Positions 57,100 through 64,000 of a stretch of 64,000 bases of DNA are shown in pieces. How positions within the stretch are numbered: the first letter of the stretch is position 1; each line of letters begins with the position of its first letter. This stretch comes from Sphingopyxis sp. L1A2A. GTDB taxonomy: Bacteria; Pseudomonadota; Alphaproteobacteria; Sphingomonadales; Sphingomonadaceae. The stretch is taken from the NCBI RefSeq assembly GCF_005502465.1, contig NZ_SCOT01000003.1, positions 169,822 through 233,821 of the forward strand, written 5' to 3'. The notes beneath the pieces were generated by a model, which was not told where the DNA came from, ran no database searches, and saw nothing but the letters and a program-made list of their open reading frames with translations. A program made the position numbers and the translations under genes.

Positions 57100-58388
57100 T
57101 CCGCCGCCTCCAGCACGCCGCCATTGTCGCGGATGCGGCGTTCGATTTCGGGGCGGAAATGCTTGATCAGCCCCTGGATCGGCCACGCCGCGGCATCGCC
57201 GAGCGCGCAGATGGTGTGGCCTTCGATCTGCTTGGTGACATCGTACAGCGTGTCGATCTCGCTGATGTCGGCGTCGCCGGTGCGCAGCCGTTCCATCACG
57301 CGCCACATCCAGCCGGTGCCTTCGCGGCACGGGGTGCACTGGCCGCAGCTTTCATGCTTGTAGAAGTAACTGATGCGGCTGATCGCCTGAACGACGTCGG
57401 TCGATTTATCCATGACGATCGCAGCCGCGGTGCCAAGCCCCGACCCGACGGCTTTCAGCCCGTCGAAGTCCATCGGCGCGTCCATGATCTCGGCCGCCGG
57501 AACCAGCGGCACCGACGAGCCGCCGGGGATCACCGCGAGCAAATTGTCCCAGCCGCCGCGGATGCCGCCGCAATGCCGGTCGATCAGTTCGCGGAAGGGG
57601 ATGCTCATCTCTTCCTCGACGACGCACGGCGTGTTGACGTGGCCCGAAATCTGGAAAAGCTTGGTGCCCTTGTTATTCTCGCGCCCGAAGGAGGAGAACC
57701 AGGGCGCGCCGCGGCGCAGGATCGTCGGGACGACCGCGATGCTTTCGACATTGTTGACCGTCGTCGGGCAACCATAAAGCCCCGCGCCCGCCGGGAACGG
57801 CGGCTTCAGCCGAGGCTGGCCCTTCTTGCCCTCCAGGCTCTCGATCATCGCGGTTTCTTCGCCGCAGATATAGGCGCCGGCGCCGCGGTGGACGAAGACG
57901 TCGAAGTCGTAACCCGACTTCGCCGCATTCTTACCGAGCAGGCCGGCGTCATACGCCTCCTGCACCGCCGCGAACAAAGTCTCCGCCTCGCGGATGAACT
58001 CGCCGCGGATGTAGATGTAAGCGGCACGCGCGCGCATCGCGAAGCCCGCGATCAGCGCGCCTTCGATCAGCTTGTGCGGATCGTGGCGAATGATCTCGCG
58101 GTCCTTGCACGAACCCGGTTCGGATTCGTCGGCGTTGATGACGAGGAAGCTCGGGCGATCGGCGCGCGGCTCCTTGGGCATGAACGACCATTTCAGGCCC
58201 GTCGGGAAGCCCGCGCCGCCGCGGCCGCGCAGGCCCGACGCCTTGATCTCTTCGATGATCGCGTCCTGGCCGCGCTTCATCAGATCCCTGGTATTGTCCC
58301 AATCCCCGCGCATCTGCGCCGATTTGAGGTTCCACGGCTGGAAGCCGTAGAGGTTGGTGAAGATGCGATCCTTGTCGTGGAGGCTCAT
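57096..58388 (-). CDS. nuoF: NADH-quinone oxidoreductase subunit F
   Basis: The 430-residue subunit holds FMN and cluster N3 and takes electrons from NADH. Signatures: [16 protein letters not shown] for NADH/FMN binding, [14 protein letters not shown], and [13 protein letters not shown] with further Cys for the 4Fe-4S cluster. The start is the ATG at 58388; a longer frame runs through a REP element. It ends overlapping the secreted-protein gene. Confidence 0.96.
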   Translation of the reverse strand: MSLHDKDRIFTNLYGFQPWNLKSAQMRGDWDNTRDLMKRGQDAIIEEIKASGLRGRGGAGFPTGLKWSFMPKEPRADRPSFLVINADESEPGSCKDREIIRHDPHKLIEGALIAGFAMRARAAYIYIRGEFIREAETLFAAVQEAYDAGLLGKNAAKSGYDFDVFVHRGAGAYICGEETAMIESLEGKKGQPRLKPPFPAGAGLYGCPTTVNNVESIAVVPTILRRGAPWFSSFGRENNKGTKLFQISGHVNTPCVVEEEMSIPFRELIDRHCGGIRGGWDNLLAVIPGGSSVPLVPAAEIMDAPMDFDGLKAVGSGLGTAAAIVMDKSTDVVQAISRISYFYKHESCGQCTPCREGTGWMWRVMERLRTGDADISEIDTLYDVTKQIEGHTICALGDAAAWPIQGLIKHFRPEIERRIRDNGGVLEAAE

Positions 58389-58405
58389 GCGCCTTCCCCC
58401 AATTT

Positions 58406-58508
58406 CGTCATTGCGAGCGCAGCGAAGCAATCTCCAGCGCACAGGTCAGACGCAGCGCCAAAGACGATAGCTGGAGATCGCCGCGTCGCTGCGCTTCTCG
58501 CGATGACG
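58406..58508. repeat. REP-like imperfect palindrome in the nuoE-nuoF gap
   Basis: The outer ends CGTCATTGCGAG (58406) and CGCGATGACG (58508) and the inner CTCCAG/CTGGAG are near-complementary, with arms of about 32-38 bases. It belongs to the CGTCATTGCGAGCG type, as does 63016-63091. It lies in the nuoE-nuoF gap of 136 bases, where most neighbouring nuo genes overlap. Confidence 0.85.
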
Positions 58509-58524
58509 GTGAATGGCGGCATGC

Positions 58525-59193
58525 TCACCACTCCTTCCGATAGTCATGGTTGACCTTGACCATCTCTTTCAACGTCGTCGGCCCGCCTTCGGGCTCGCTC
58601 GTATGCCGACCCGCAATCTGCGTCCCCGCCTTCGGCGTCTCGCCCGCGGCGAGCGCGTCGAGGATCGCGGCCATGCGGTCGAAATCAAGGTCTTCGTAAT
58701 TATCGTCGTTGATCTGGACCATCGGCGCGTTGGTGCAGGTGCCCATGCACTCGACCTCGGTCAGCGTGAACAGCCCGTCGGGGGTCGTCTTGCCCTTGGT
58801 CATGCCGCGATTCTTGCACGCGGCCATGACATCGTCCGACCCGCGCAGCAGGCACGGCGTCGTGCCGCACACCTGGACATGATAGCGGCCGACCGGCGCC
58901 AGATTATACATGGTGTAAAAGGACGCGACCTCATAGGCGCGCATGAACGGCATATCGAGCTGCGCCGCGACATATTCGATCACCGGCACGGGCAGCCAGC
59001 CCTGCGTCTGCGTCTCGGCACCGACCTGCCGCTGCGCAAGGTCGAGCAGCGGCATCACCGCCGAACGCTGGCGCCCTGCGGGATAGCGCGCGATGACGGT
59101 CTTTGCCTTTTCGGCATTTTCGGCGCTCCAGGCGAACGCGCCCCAGCGCGCGCGGGTTTCGGCTTCGTCGGGGATTTGGGGTGCGTCGGCCAT
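58525..59193 (-). CDS. nuoE: NADH-quinone oxidoreductase subunit E
   Basis: The 222-residue thioredoxin-like subunit carries the 2Fe-2S cluster N1a. The ligands are in VQVCGTTPCLLRG and VECMGTCTNAP. It helps pass electrons from NuoF. The start overlaps the nuoD stop as TAATG. The C-terminal part after the cluster domain extends by about 50 residues (TEPEGGPTTLKEMVKVNHD), which is normal for alphaproteobacteria. A REP element follows. Confidence 0.95.
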   Translation of the reverse strand: MADAPQIPDEAETRARWGAFAWSAENAEKAKTVIARYPAGRQRSAVMPLLDLAQRQVGAETQTQGWLPVPVIEYVAAQLDMPFMRAYEVASFYTMYNLAPVGRYHVQVCGTTPCLLRGSDDVMAACKNRGMTKGKTTPDGLFTLTEVECMGTCTNAPMVQINDDNYEDLDFDRMAAILDALAAGETPKAGTQIAGRHTSEPEGGPTTLKEMVKVNHDYRKEW

Positions 59194-60449
59194 TATCGGT
59201 CACACTCTCCGAAAACGACGTCAATGGCGCCGATAATTGCAGTGGTGTCGGCGAGCATGTGGCCCTTCGACATCATGTCCATCGCCTGAAGGTGGCTGAA
59301 CGCCGTCGGACGAATCTTGCAGCGGTACGGCTTGTTGGTGCCGTCGCTGACCAGATAGACGCCGAACTCGCCCTTCGGGCTTTCGGTCGCGACATAGACT
59401 TCGCCCGCGGGGACGTGGAAGCCCTCGGTATAGAGCTTGAAGTGATGGATCAGCGATTCCATCGACTGCTTCATCTCGCCGCGCTTCGGCGGGACGACCT
59501 TGCGGTCGAGGCTGGCGATCGGGCCGGTCGGCATGTCGCGCAGGCACTGCTTGATGATCTTCGCCGACTGATAGACTTCCTCGACGCGGACCATGAAGCG
59601 GTCGTAGCAGTCGCCGCGGGTGCCGACGGGAATGTCGAATTCCATCGCCGCATAGGCGTCATAGGGCTGCGACTTGCGCAAATCCCATGCGATGCCGCTG
59701 CCGCGGATCATCGGGCCGGAGAAGCCCCATGCCAGCGCGTCTTCCTTGCTAACCGTCGCAATATCGACGTTGCGCTGTTTGAAGATGCGGTTGTCGATGA
59801 CCAGGCTCATCGCGTCGCCGAACAATTCGGGCAGCCGCTTTTCGCACCATTCGCCGATGTCGACCAGCAGCTTTTCGGGGATATCCTGATGGACGCCGCC
59901 GGGGCGGAAATAGGCCGAGTGCATGCGCGCCCCCGACGCGCGCTCAAAGAAGTTGAGGCAATCTTCGCGCAGCTCGAACACCCACAAATTCGGGGTCATC
60001 GCGCCGACGTCCATGACGTGGCTGCCGATGTTGAGCATGTGATTGCAGATGCGCGTCAGCTCGGCGAACAGGACGCGCAGATATTGGGCGCGCGCCGGGA
60101 CTTCGAGGTCGAGCAGCTTCTCGATGGCCAGCACGTATGAGTGCTCCATACCGAGCGGCGAACAATAGTCGAGCCGGTCGAAATAGGGCAAAGCCTGCAA
60201 ATAGGTCTTATACTCGATCAGCTTTTCGGTGCCGCGGTGGAGCAGCCCGACGTGGGGATCGACGCGCTCGATGATCTCACCGTCGAGTTCCATCACCATG
60301 CGCAGCACGCCGTGCGCCGCGGGATGCTGCGGGCCGAAGTTGATCGTATAGTTGGTGACCGCCTGATCGCCCGCGGTGTTCGCGGTGTCGATCGGATAGC
60401 CCGCGAACATGTCGCTGCCGTGGTGCTTGACCTCAGGAGCATCGGTCAT
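59193..60449 (-). CDS. nuoD: NADH-quinone oxidoreductase subunit D
   Basis: The 418-residue subunit forms the quinone-binding cavity with Nuo[16 protein letters not shown] with the quinone-side His, [14 protein letters not shown] and [19 protein letters not shown] are the family marks. The start at 60449 overlaps the nuoC stop as ATGA and the stop overlaps nuoE. Confidence 0.96.
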   Translation of the reverse strand: MTDAPEVKHHGSDMFAGYPIDTANTAGDQAVTNYTINFGPQHPAAHGVLRMVMELDGEIIERVDPHVGLLHRGTEKLIEYKTYLQALPYFDRLDYCSPLGMEHSYVLAIEKLLDLEVPARAQYLRVLFAELTRICNHMLNIGSHVMDVGAMTPNLWVFELREDCLNFFERASGARMHSAYFRPGGVHQDIPEKLLVDIGEWCEKRLPELFGDAMSLVIDNRIFKQRNVDIATVSKEDALAWGFSGPMIRGSGIAWDLRKSQPYDAYAAMEFDIPVGTRGDCYDRFMVRVEEVYQSAKIIKQCLRDMPTGPIASLDRKVVPPKRGEMKQSMESLIHHFKLYTEGFHVPAGEVYVATESPKGEFGVYLVSDGTNKPYRCKIRPTAFSHLQAMDMMSKGHMLADTTAIIGAIDVVFGECDR

Positions 60450-61342
60450 GCGTCGCCTCCCTTAGGCTTGCGCGGCGCGCGCGGCTTGGCCGGCGCCTTT
60501 TCGGCCTTTTTCGTCGCCGGACTCTTCGCCTTCGCGGCGGTCGTCGCCTTCGCGCCGTCGCGGCTCGTCTTGGCCGCAGCCTTGTTGGCCTTGGCCCCTG
60601 CGCCCGTCTGCGCCGGGCTGTCGGTCGTCTTCGGGGTTGGCGGCGGCGCGGCCTTGGCCTTGCCGTCGTCCTGCTTGACCTCTTTGGCGGTCATCGGGGT
60701 CGGCGCACCCTTGCCCGGCGCTTCGCCCGTGCCGCCGGCCTTTTCATCGCCCGGGAGCACATAATCGGCGCCTTCCCATGGGCTAAGGAAGTCGAAATTG
60801 CGGAAATCCTGCGCCAGCTTCACCGGCTCGTACACGACGCGCTTGTCCTCTTCGCTGTAACGCAGCTCGATATAGCCGGTCAGCGGGAAATCCTTGCGCT
60901 GCGGATGCCCCTGGAACCCATAGTCGGTCAGGATGCGGCGGAGGTCAGGATTGCCCGCGAACAGCACCCCATACATGTCGAACACTTCGCGTTCGAGCCA
61001 GCCGGCGTTCGGCCACACCGGGACGATCGTTGGCACCGGGGTCGCCTCGTCGGTCGACACCCGGACGCGCAGGCGGTGGTTCCGCGTCACGCTGAGCAGA
61101 TGATAGACGACCTCGAACCGCTCGGCGCGGTCGGGGTAATCGACCCCGGCGATCTCCATCATCTGCTGATATTCTAGGTTGTCGCGCAGCGCGATCATCA
61201 CCCCGGCGATCGCATCGCGATCCACGGTGATGCTGTCTTCATCGGCAGCAAAATCATGCGCCAGCAGGTCGGTGCCAAGCAGTTTTTTCAGCTCAGCCGC
61301 GAGGGTTGCGCGCGGCGCGATCAGGGGAGCGGCGTGGGCCAT
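60446..61342 (-). CDS. nuoC: NADH-quinone oxidoreductase subunit C with basic C-terminal tail
   Basis: The 298-residue subunit of the peripheral arm is made of two parts. The NuoC domain covers residues about 15-200 ([42 protein letters not shown], shown by its key parts EREVFDMYG and GHPLRKDFP-like GHPQRKDFP). Residues about 200-298 are a Lys/Ala/Pro-rich tail without structure ([12 protein letters not shown] at the end), like the histone H1-type tails of some bacterial proteins. Most NuoC proteins end near residue 200. The tail may contact nucleic acid or acidic lipid, or only lengthen the chain. It overlaps nuoB and nuoD at its ends. Confidence 0.94.
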   Translation of the reverse strand: MAHAAPLIAPRATLAAELKKLLGTDLLAHDFAADEDSITVDRDAIAGVMIALRDNLEYQQMMEIAGVDYPDRAERFEVVYHLLSVTRNHRLRVRVSTDEATPVPTIVPVWPNAGWLEREVFDMYGVLFAGNPDLRRILTDYGFQGHPQRKDFPLTGYIELRYSEEDKRVVYEPVKLAQDFRNFDFLSPWEGADYVLPGDEKAGGTGEAPGKGAPTPMTAKEVKQDDGKAKAAPPPTPKTTDSPAQTGAGAKANKAAAKTSRDGAKATTAAKAKSPATKKAEKAPAKPRAPRKPKGGDA

Positions 61343-61908
61343 CAGCGTTCGATCGTCCCGGTGCGGCGGATTTTCCGCTGCAACTGCATCACGCCATAAA
61401 GCAGCGCCTCGGCGGTCGGCGGACAGCCGGGGACATAGATGTCCACCGGCACGATGCGGTCACAGCCGCGCACCACCGAATAGCTGTAGTGATAATAGCC
61501 GCCGCCATTGGCGCAGCTGCCCATCGAAATGACATATTTCGGGTTCGACATCTGGTCGTAAACGCGGCGCAGCGCGGGCGCCATCTTGTTGCACAGCGTG
61601 CCGGCGACGATCATCACGTCCGACTGGCGCGGGCTGGCGCGCGGCGCGACGCCGAACCGTTCCATGTCATAGCGCGGCATGTTGACGTGGATCATTTCGA
61701 CCGCGCAGCACGCGAGGCCAAAGGTCATCCACCACAGCGAGCCGGTGCGCGCCCAGTTGAACAGATCCTCGGTCGAGGTGACGAGAAAACCCTTGTCGCC
61801 GACCTCGCTGTTGAGATCGTCGAAATAGGACATGTCGGGGTTCGTCCCCGGAGCGACAGGGCTTGCAACCGGCATCTGGCCGGGCGGCAGGATGATCGAG
61901 CTGCTCAT
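61342..61908 (-). CDS. nuoB: NADH-quinone oxidoreductase subunit B
   Basis: The 188-residue subunit carries cluster N2, the last iron-sulfur centre before quinone. The ligands are in [19 protein letters not shown] and [11 protein letters not shown]. The start ATG at 61908 overlaps the nuoA stop as ATGA; longer frames are inside nuoA. The stop overlaps the nuoC start as TGATG. Confidence 0.96.
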   Translation of the reverse strand: MSSSIILPPGQMPVASPVAPGTNPDMSYFDDLNSEVGDKGFLVTSTEDLFNWARTGSLWWMTFGLACCAVEMIHVNMPRYDMERFGVAPRASPRQSDVMIVAGTLCNKMAPALRRVYDQMSNPKYVISMGSCANGGGYYHYSYSVVRGCDRIVPVDIYVPGCPPTAEALLYGVMQLQRKIRRTGTIER

Positions 61909-62279
61909 TCCCAGTCCAACGCCCCTTTCTTCCATGCATAAACAAGGCCGATCGCGAGTTCGGCGAGGAATATCATCATCGTGGCCCAACCCGCCCAGCC
62001 GATTTCTTCCAGGCTGACCGCCCAGGGAAACAGAAATGCCGCTTCGAGGTCGAAAATGATGAACAGGATCGCGACGAGATAGAAGCGCACGTCGAACTGG
62101 CTGCGCGCATCCTCGAACGCCGGGAAGCCGCATTCATATTCGGTCAGTTTCGCCGGGTCGGGCTGGTGCGCACCGGTCAGTCGCGCCACGCCCATCGGCA
62201 GGAACACGAACGCCGAAGACAACCCGACCGCAATGACCAGGAATATCAGGATCGGCAGATATTGCGTCAGATCGACCAT
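61905..62279 (-). CDS. nuoA: NADH-quinone oxidoreductase subunit A
   Basis: This 124-residue subunit with three membrane helices is the first gene of the operon. [41 protein letters not shown] is the diagnostic stretch (key parts [12 protein letters not shown] and [14 protein letters not shown], which holds conserved Asp and Glu). The start is the ATG at 62279, with no gene upstream on this strand for over 800 bases. Confidence 0.95.
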   Translation of the reverse strand: MVDLTQYLPILIFLVIAVGLSSAFVFLPMGVARLTGAHQPDPAKLTEYECGFPAFEDARSQFDVRFYLVAILFIIFDLEAAFLFPWAVSLEEIGWAGWATMMIFLAELAIGLVYAWKKGALDWE

Positions 62280-62328
62280 GGGAGCTCGCAGTCTTGTTTT
62301 GAGGTGTTTGACACCCGTTTATGCGGGC

Positions 62329-62357
62329 GCTTTAGGCCAGCGCGCCGCGCCTCGCAA
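62329..62357 (-). promoter_or_regulatory. possible nuo operon promoter
   Basis: On the minus strand TTGCGA (complement of 62352-62357) is followed after 17 bases by TAAAGC (complement of 62329-62334). Transcription would start near 62322, leaving a leader of about 43 bases before the nuoA ATG. Both boxes are imperfect, but the spacing is ideal and no other candidate is better in the 230-base gap. Confidence 0.35.
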
Positions 62358-62509
62358 GCACCGCGGGCATGATTTTCACCGCCCAAGCGAGCAAAAGCAC
62401 AAAGGGTGCTGGCGACAGCGCCTATCGCTGTGATACGCCACCGGAAAAGGGGAGCAATGCTGCGCTTCTGGAGCGCAGTTTCGCCAGCGTTTCAAATAGG
62501 GGGAGTTTC

Positions 62510-62992
62510 ATGAGATCATTTGCCACGCGTGCCGCCTTTGCTTTTGGCGCATCCACCCTGTTGCCAGCAGCGCCCGTCCACGCCGAACTGGTCAACGCCA
62601 CCAATCCGGCGACGATCGAGGCGATCGTCGAGTCGCAAGGTTGGCCAGCGACGATCGTCGCCAAGCCCGGCGACGACCCCTATATCGAAAGCAATCGCAA
62701 CGACCTCAAATTCCTCGTCCTGTTCATGAACTGCACCGACGGCAAGAATTGCAAGACGCTGCAATATTATATGGGATTCAACGACGCCAAGGACGTGTCG
62801 CTCGAAAAGCTCAACCAGTGGAACAAGGACAAGCGCTTTGCGCGCGCCTATCGCGACAATGAAGGCGACCCGGTGCTGGAAATGGACGTCGACCTCGATT
62901 TCGCGGGCATCCCGCGCGAAAATGTCGGGGAGACCTTCAACACCTGGGCCACGCTGATGGACAGTTTTCGCGAGTTTATTTTCGAGAAGTAA
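62510..62992 (+). CDS. exported YbjN-domain protein
   Basis: The 160-residue protein has a signal peptide ending at PVHAE (about residue 25) and a YbjN fold: FLVLFMNCTDGKNCKTLQYYMG is cut here to the Cys pair NCTDGKNC, followed by LNQWNKDKRFARAYRDNEGDPVLEMD (key part NQWNKDKRFARAY). YbjN proteins are proposed type III secretion chaperone-like regulators; exported ones occur widely in sphingomonads with unknown role. The ATG at 62510 follows GGGGGAG. It is divergent from nuoA. Confidence 0.82.
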   Translation: MRSFATRAAFAFGASTLLPAAPVHAELVNATNPATIEAIVESQGWPATIVAKPGDDPYIESNRNDLKFLVLFMNCTDGKNCKTLQYYMGFNDAKDVSLEKLNQWNKDKRFARAYRDNEGDPVLEMDVDLDFAGIPRENVGETFNTWATLMDSFREFIFEK

Positions 62993-63015
62993 GGCGTATC
63001 AGCCTCAAAGTTTTA

Positions 63016-63091
63016 CGTCATTGCGAGCGAAGAGAAGCAATCCAGAGCGGCCTACGCTACTCTGGATTGCTTCGCTTCGGTCGCAATGACG
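63016..63091. repeat. REP-like palindrome between two convergent genes
   Basis: The arms 63016-63046 and 63061-63091 (each 31 bases, outer end CGTCATTGCGAGC) match except for two positions, around a 14-base loop. This is the best copy of the type also seen at 58406-58508. It lies between the YbjN-type gene and the phosphatase gene, where it may act as a transcription stop for both. Confidence 0.9.
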
Positions 63092-63129
63092 AGATCATTT
63101 GACGTTTGCGCTGTCTGCGCCAAACGGTC

Positions 63130-63948
63130 TCAGGCGTTGCGCAGCGCGCCCGCGACGAGTTTCTGCAGCTTTGAATGCACCGCAGCGCTGCCCGCGATGA
63201 ACTCGCTGCGCTCGATCGCGCGGTCGCCGCCGCGGAAATCGCTGACGAAGCCGCCGGCTTCGCGGACCAGCAACATGCCCGCGGCGACGTCCCAGACCTT
63301 GAGGTCGCTTTCCCAGAAGCCGTCGTAGCGCCCCGCCGCGACCCAGGCGAGGTCGAGGCTGGCAGCGCCAAAACGGCGGATACCGGCAACTTCGGGGGCG
63401 ACCGCACCAAAAATGCGGCTCCACTGCGCCATATTGCCATGGCCCATATAGGGAATACCGGTCGAAATCAGACATTCGTTGAGGTGGCGCCGCGACGCCA
63501 CGCGCAGGCGCCGGTCGTGCAGCCACGCCCCGCGGCCGCGCTCGGCCCAATAGCTTTCGTCGGTGACCGGCTGATAGATCAGGCACGAGGTCACGTCGCC
63601 CCAGCCGCCGCCGATCTTGGGTTCCTGCACCGCGATCGAAATCGCGAAATGCGGGATGGCGTGGAGGAAGTTCGAGGTGCCGTCGAGCGGATCGATGATG
63701 AAGCGCGGCTTGCCCGGATCACCCTCGATCACCCCGCCCTCTTCGAGCACAAAGCCCCAGCCCGGACGGTCGCGGCCCAGTTCGTCATACAGGGTGCGTT
63801 CGGCGGCCTGGTCGGCCTTCGACACGAAATCGGCGGGGCCTTTCTGCGATACCTGCAGATGTTCGATCTCGCCGAAGTCGCGGCGCAGCTTGGTCCCCGC
63901 CTTGCGCGCGGCGCGTTCCATGACGGTGATGATGCCGGATAGGGCCAT
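63130..63948 (-). CDS. suhB: inositol monophosphatase-family protein (SuhB-like)
   Basis: The 272-residue phosphatase hydrolyses inositol-1-phosphate or related sugar phosphates, with Mg2+ as cofactor. Metal-binding motifs: the Glu pair in LEEGG, IIDPLDGTSNF and, near the end, SDLKVWDVAAGMLLVREAGG (WDVAAG). Length is normal. Gene context is not informative, and SuhB proteins also assist rRNA antitermination in E. coli, so the symbol is tentative. It starts at 63948, and a small hairpin lies just upstream. Confidence 0.88.
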   Translation of the reverse strand: MALSGIITVMERAARKAGTKLRRDFGEIEHLQVSQKGPADFVSKADQAAERTLYDELGRDRPGWGFVLEEGGVIEGDPGKPRFIIDPLDGTSNFLHAIPHFAISIAVQEPKIGGGWGDVTSCLIYQPVTDESYWAERGRGAWLHDRRLRVASRRHLNECLISTGIPYMGHGNMAQWSRIFGAVAPEVAGIRRFGAASLDLAWVAAGRYDGFWESDLKVWDVAAGMLLVREAGGFVSDFRGGDRAIERSEFIAGSAAVHSKLQKLVAGALRNA

Positions 63949-63959
63949 GAATTTTCTCC

Positions 63960-63981
63960 CCCCTCCCGCTTGCGGGAGGGG
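63960..63981. repeat. short perfect hairpin with repeat-like flank at the window end
   Basis: CCCCTCCCGC and GCGGGAGGGG pair perfectly around two T, and GTCGGGGGTGGGC follows. This looks like the CCCTCCCGC-type dispersed intergenic repeat of alphaproteobacteria. The window ends soon after, so its full extent is not visible. Confidence 0.6.
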
Positions 63982-64000
63982 TCGGGGGTGGGCAGAAACA

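Noticed and set aside
62369..62509. Longer YbjN-type protein starting at 62369
   Set aside because: The extra 47 residues would hide the clear signal peptide, and the ATG at 62510 has a strong ribosome-binding site.

Overview
The window is high-GC chromosomal DNA and reads as a free-living alphaproteobacterium of the order Sphingomonadales, most like Sphingopyxis (inferred from gene order and protein character, not from a search). Clues are the dusB-ntrB-ntrC-ntrY-ntrX-hfq-hflX order, an Hfq made of two fused Sm domains, a fused ispDF, a WalW-like deacetylase, and the nuoA-N-birA-coaX-rnj-DUF1467 order. No phage, transposase, integrase, CRISPR array, plasmid function or rRNA is visible.

Layout. 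1-6750: the first codons of an acyl-CoA dehydrogenase, a nitronate monooxygenase, a pseudo-hydrolase/flavin reductase fusion, and a minus-strand trio (ABC permease, ABC ATPase, secreted DJ-1/PfpI protein). 6944-16083: tRNA-Ser, then a plus-strand run for the cell wall (mltB-like, rlpA, dacC-like), DNA replication and nucleotides (tmk, holB, mazG), and metG, tatD and a PhnP-like hydrolase, with an unlisted 58-codon membrane protein after the latter. 16058-25272: the nitrogen-regulation and RNA-chaperone cluster on the minus strand, with most junctions overlapping. 25368-32725: ispDF, pncC/cinA, a RatA-like START protein, lipA, carbonic anhydrase, two unknown proteins, a PaaI thioesterase and ettA. 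33099-38758: an Ala-rich lipoprotein, tRNA-Pro, an M20 peptidase, a CAT-anticodon tRNA, a deacetylase, an unusual sensor kinase, an Lrp regulator and clear intrinsic terminators. 38780-43006: a TPR-like periplasmic protein, a histidine-less Hpt protein and a large membrane coiled-coil protein.

43215-62279 is one long minus-strand block: the complete 14-gene complex I operon (nuoA to nuoN), then birA, coaX, rnj and a DUF1467 gene. Two extra genes sit inside it: a secreted protein with an internal duplication between nuoF and nuoG, and a 46-codon ORF joined to nuoG and nuoH by ATGA overlaps. Two palindromic REP-like elements interrupt the otherwise tightly packed operon. The window ends with a YbjN-type protein and an inositol monophosphatase.

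Most genes are housekeeping. The most interesting points are the asymmetric tandem Hfq, the two extra complex I operon genes, the basic tail on NuoC, two genes that seem to need CTG starts at CTGA overlaps, and several signalling or enzyme proteins that lack a key residue.
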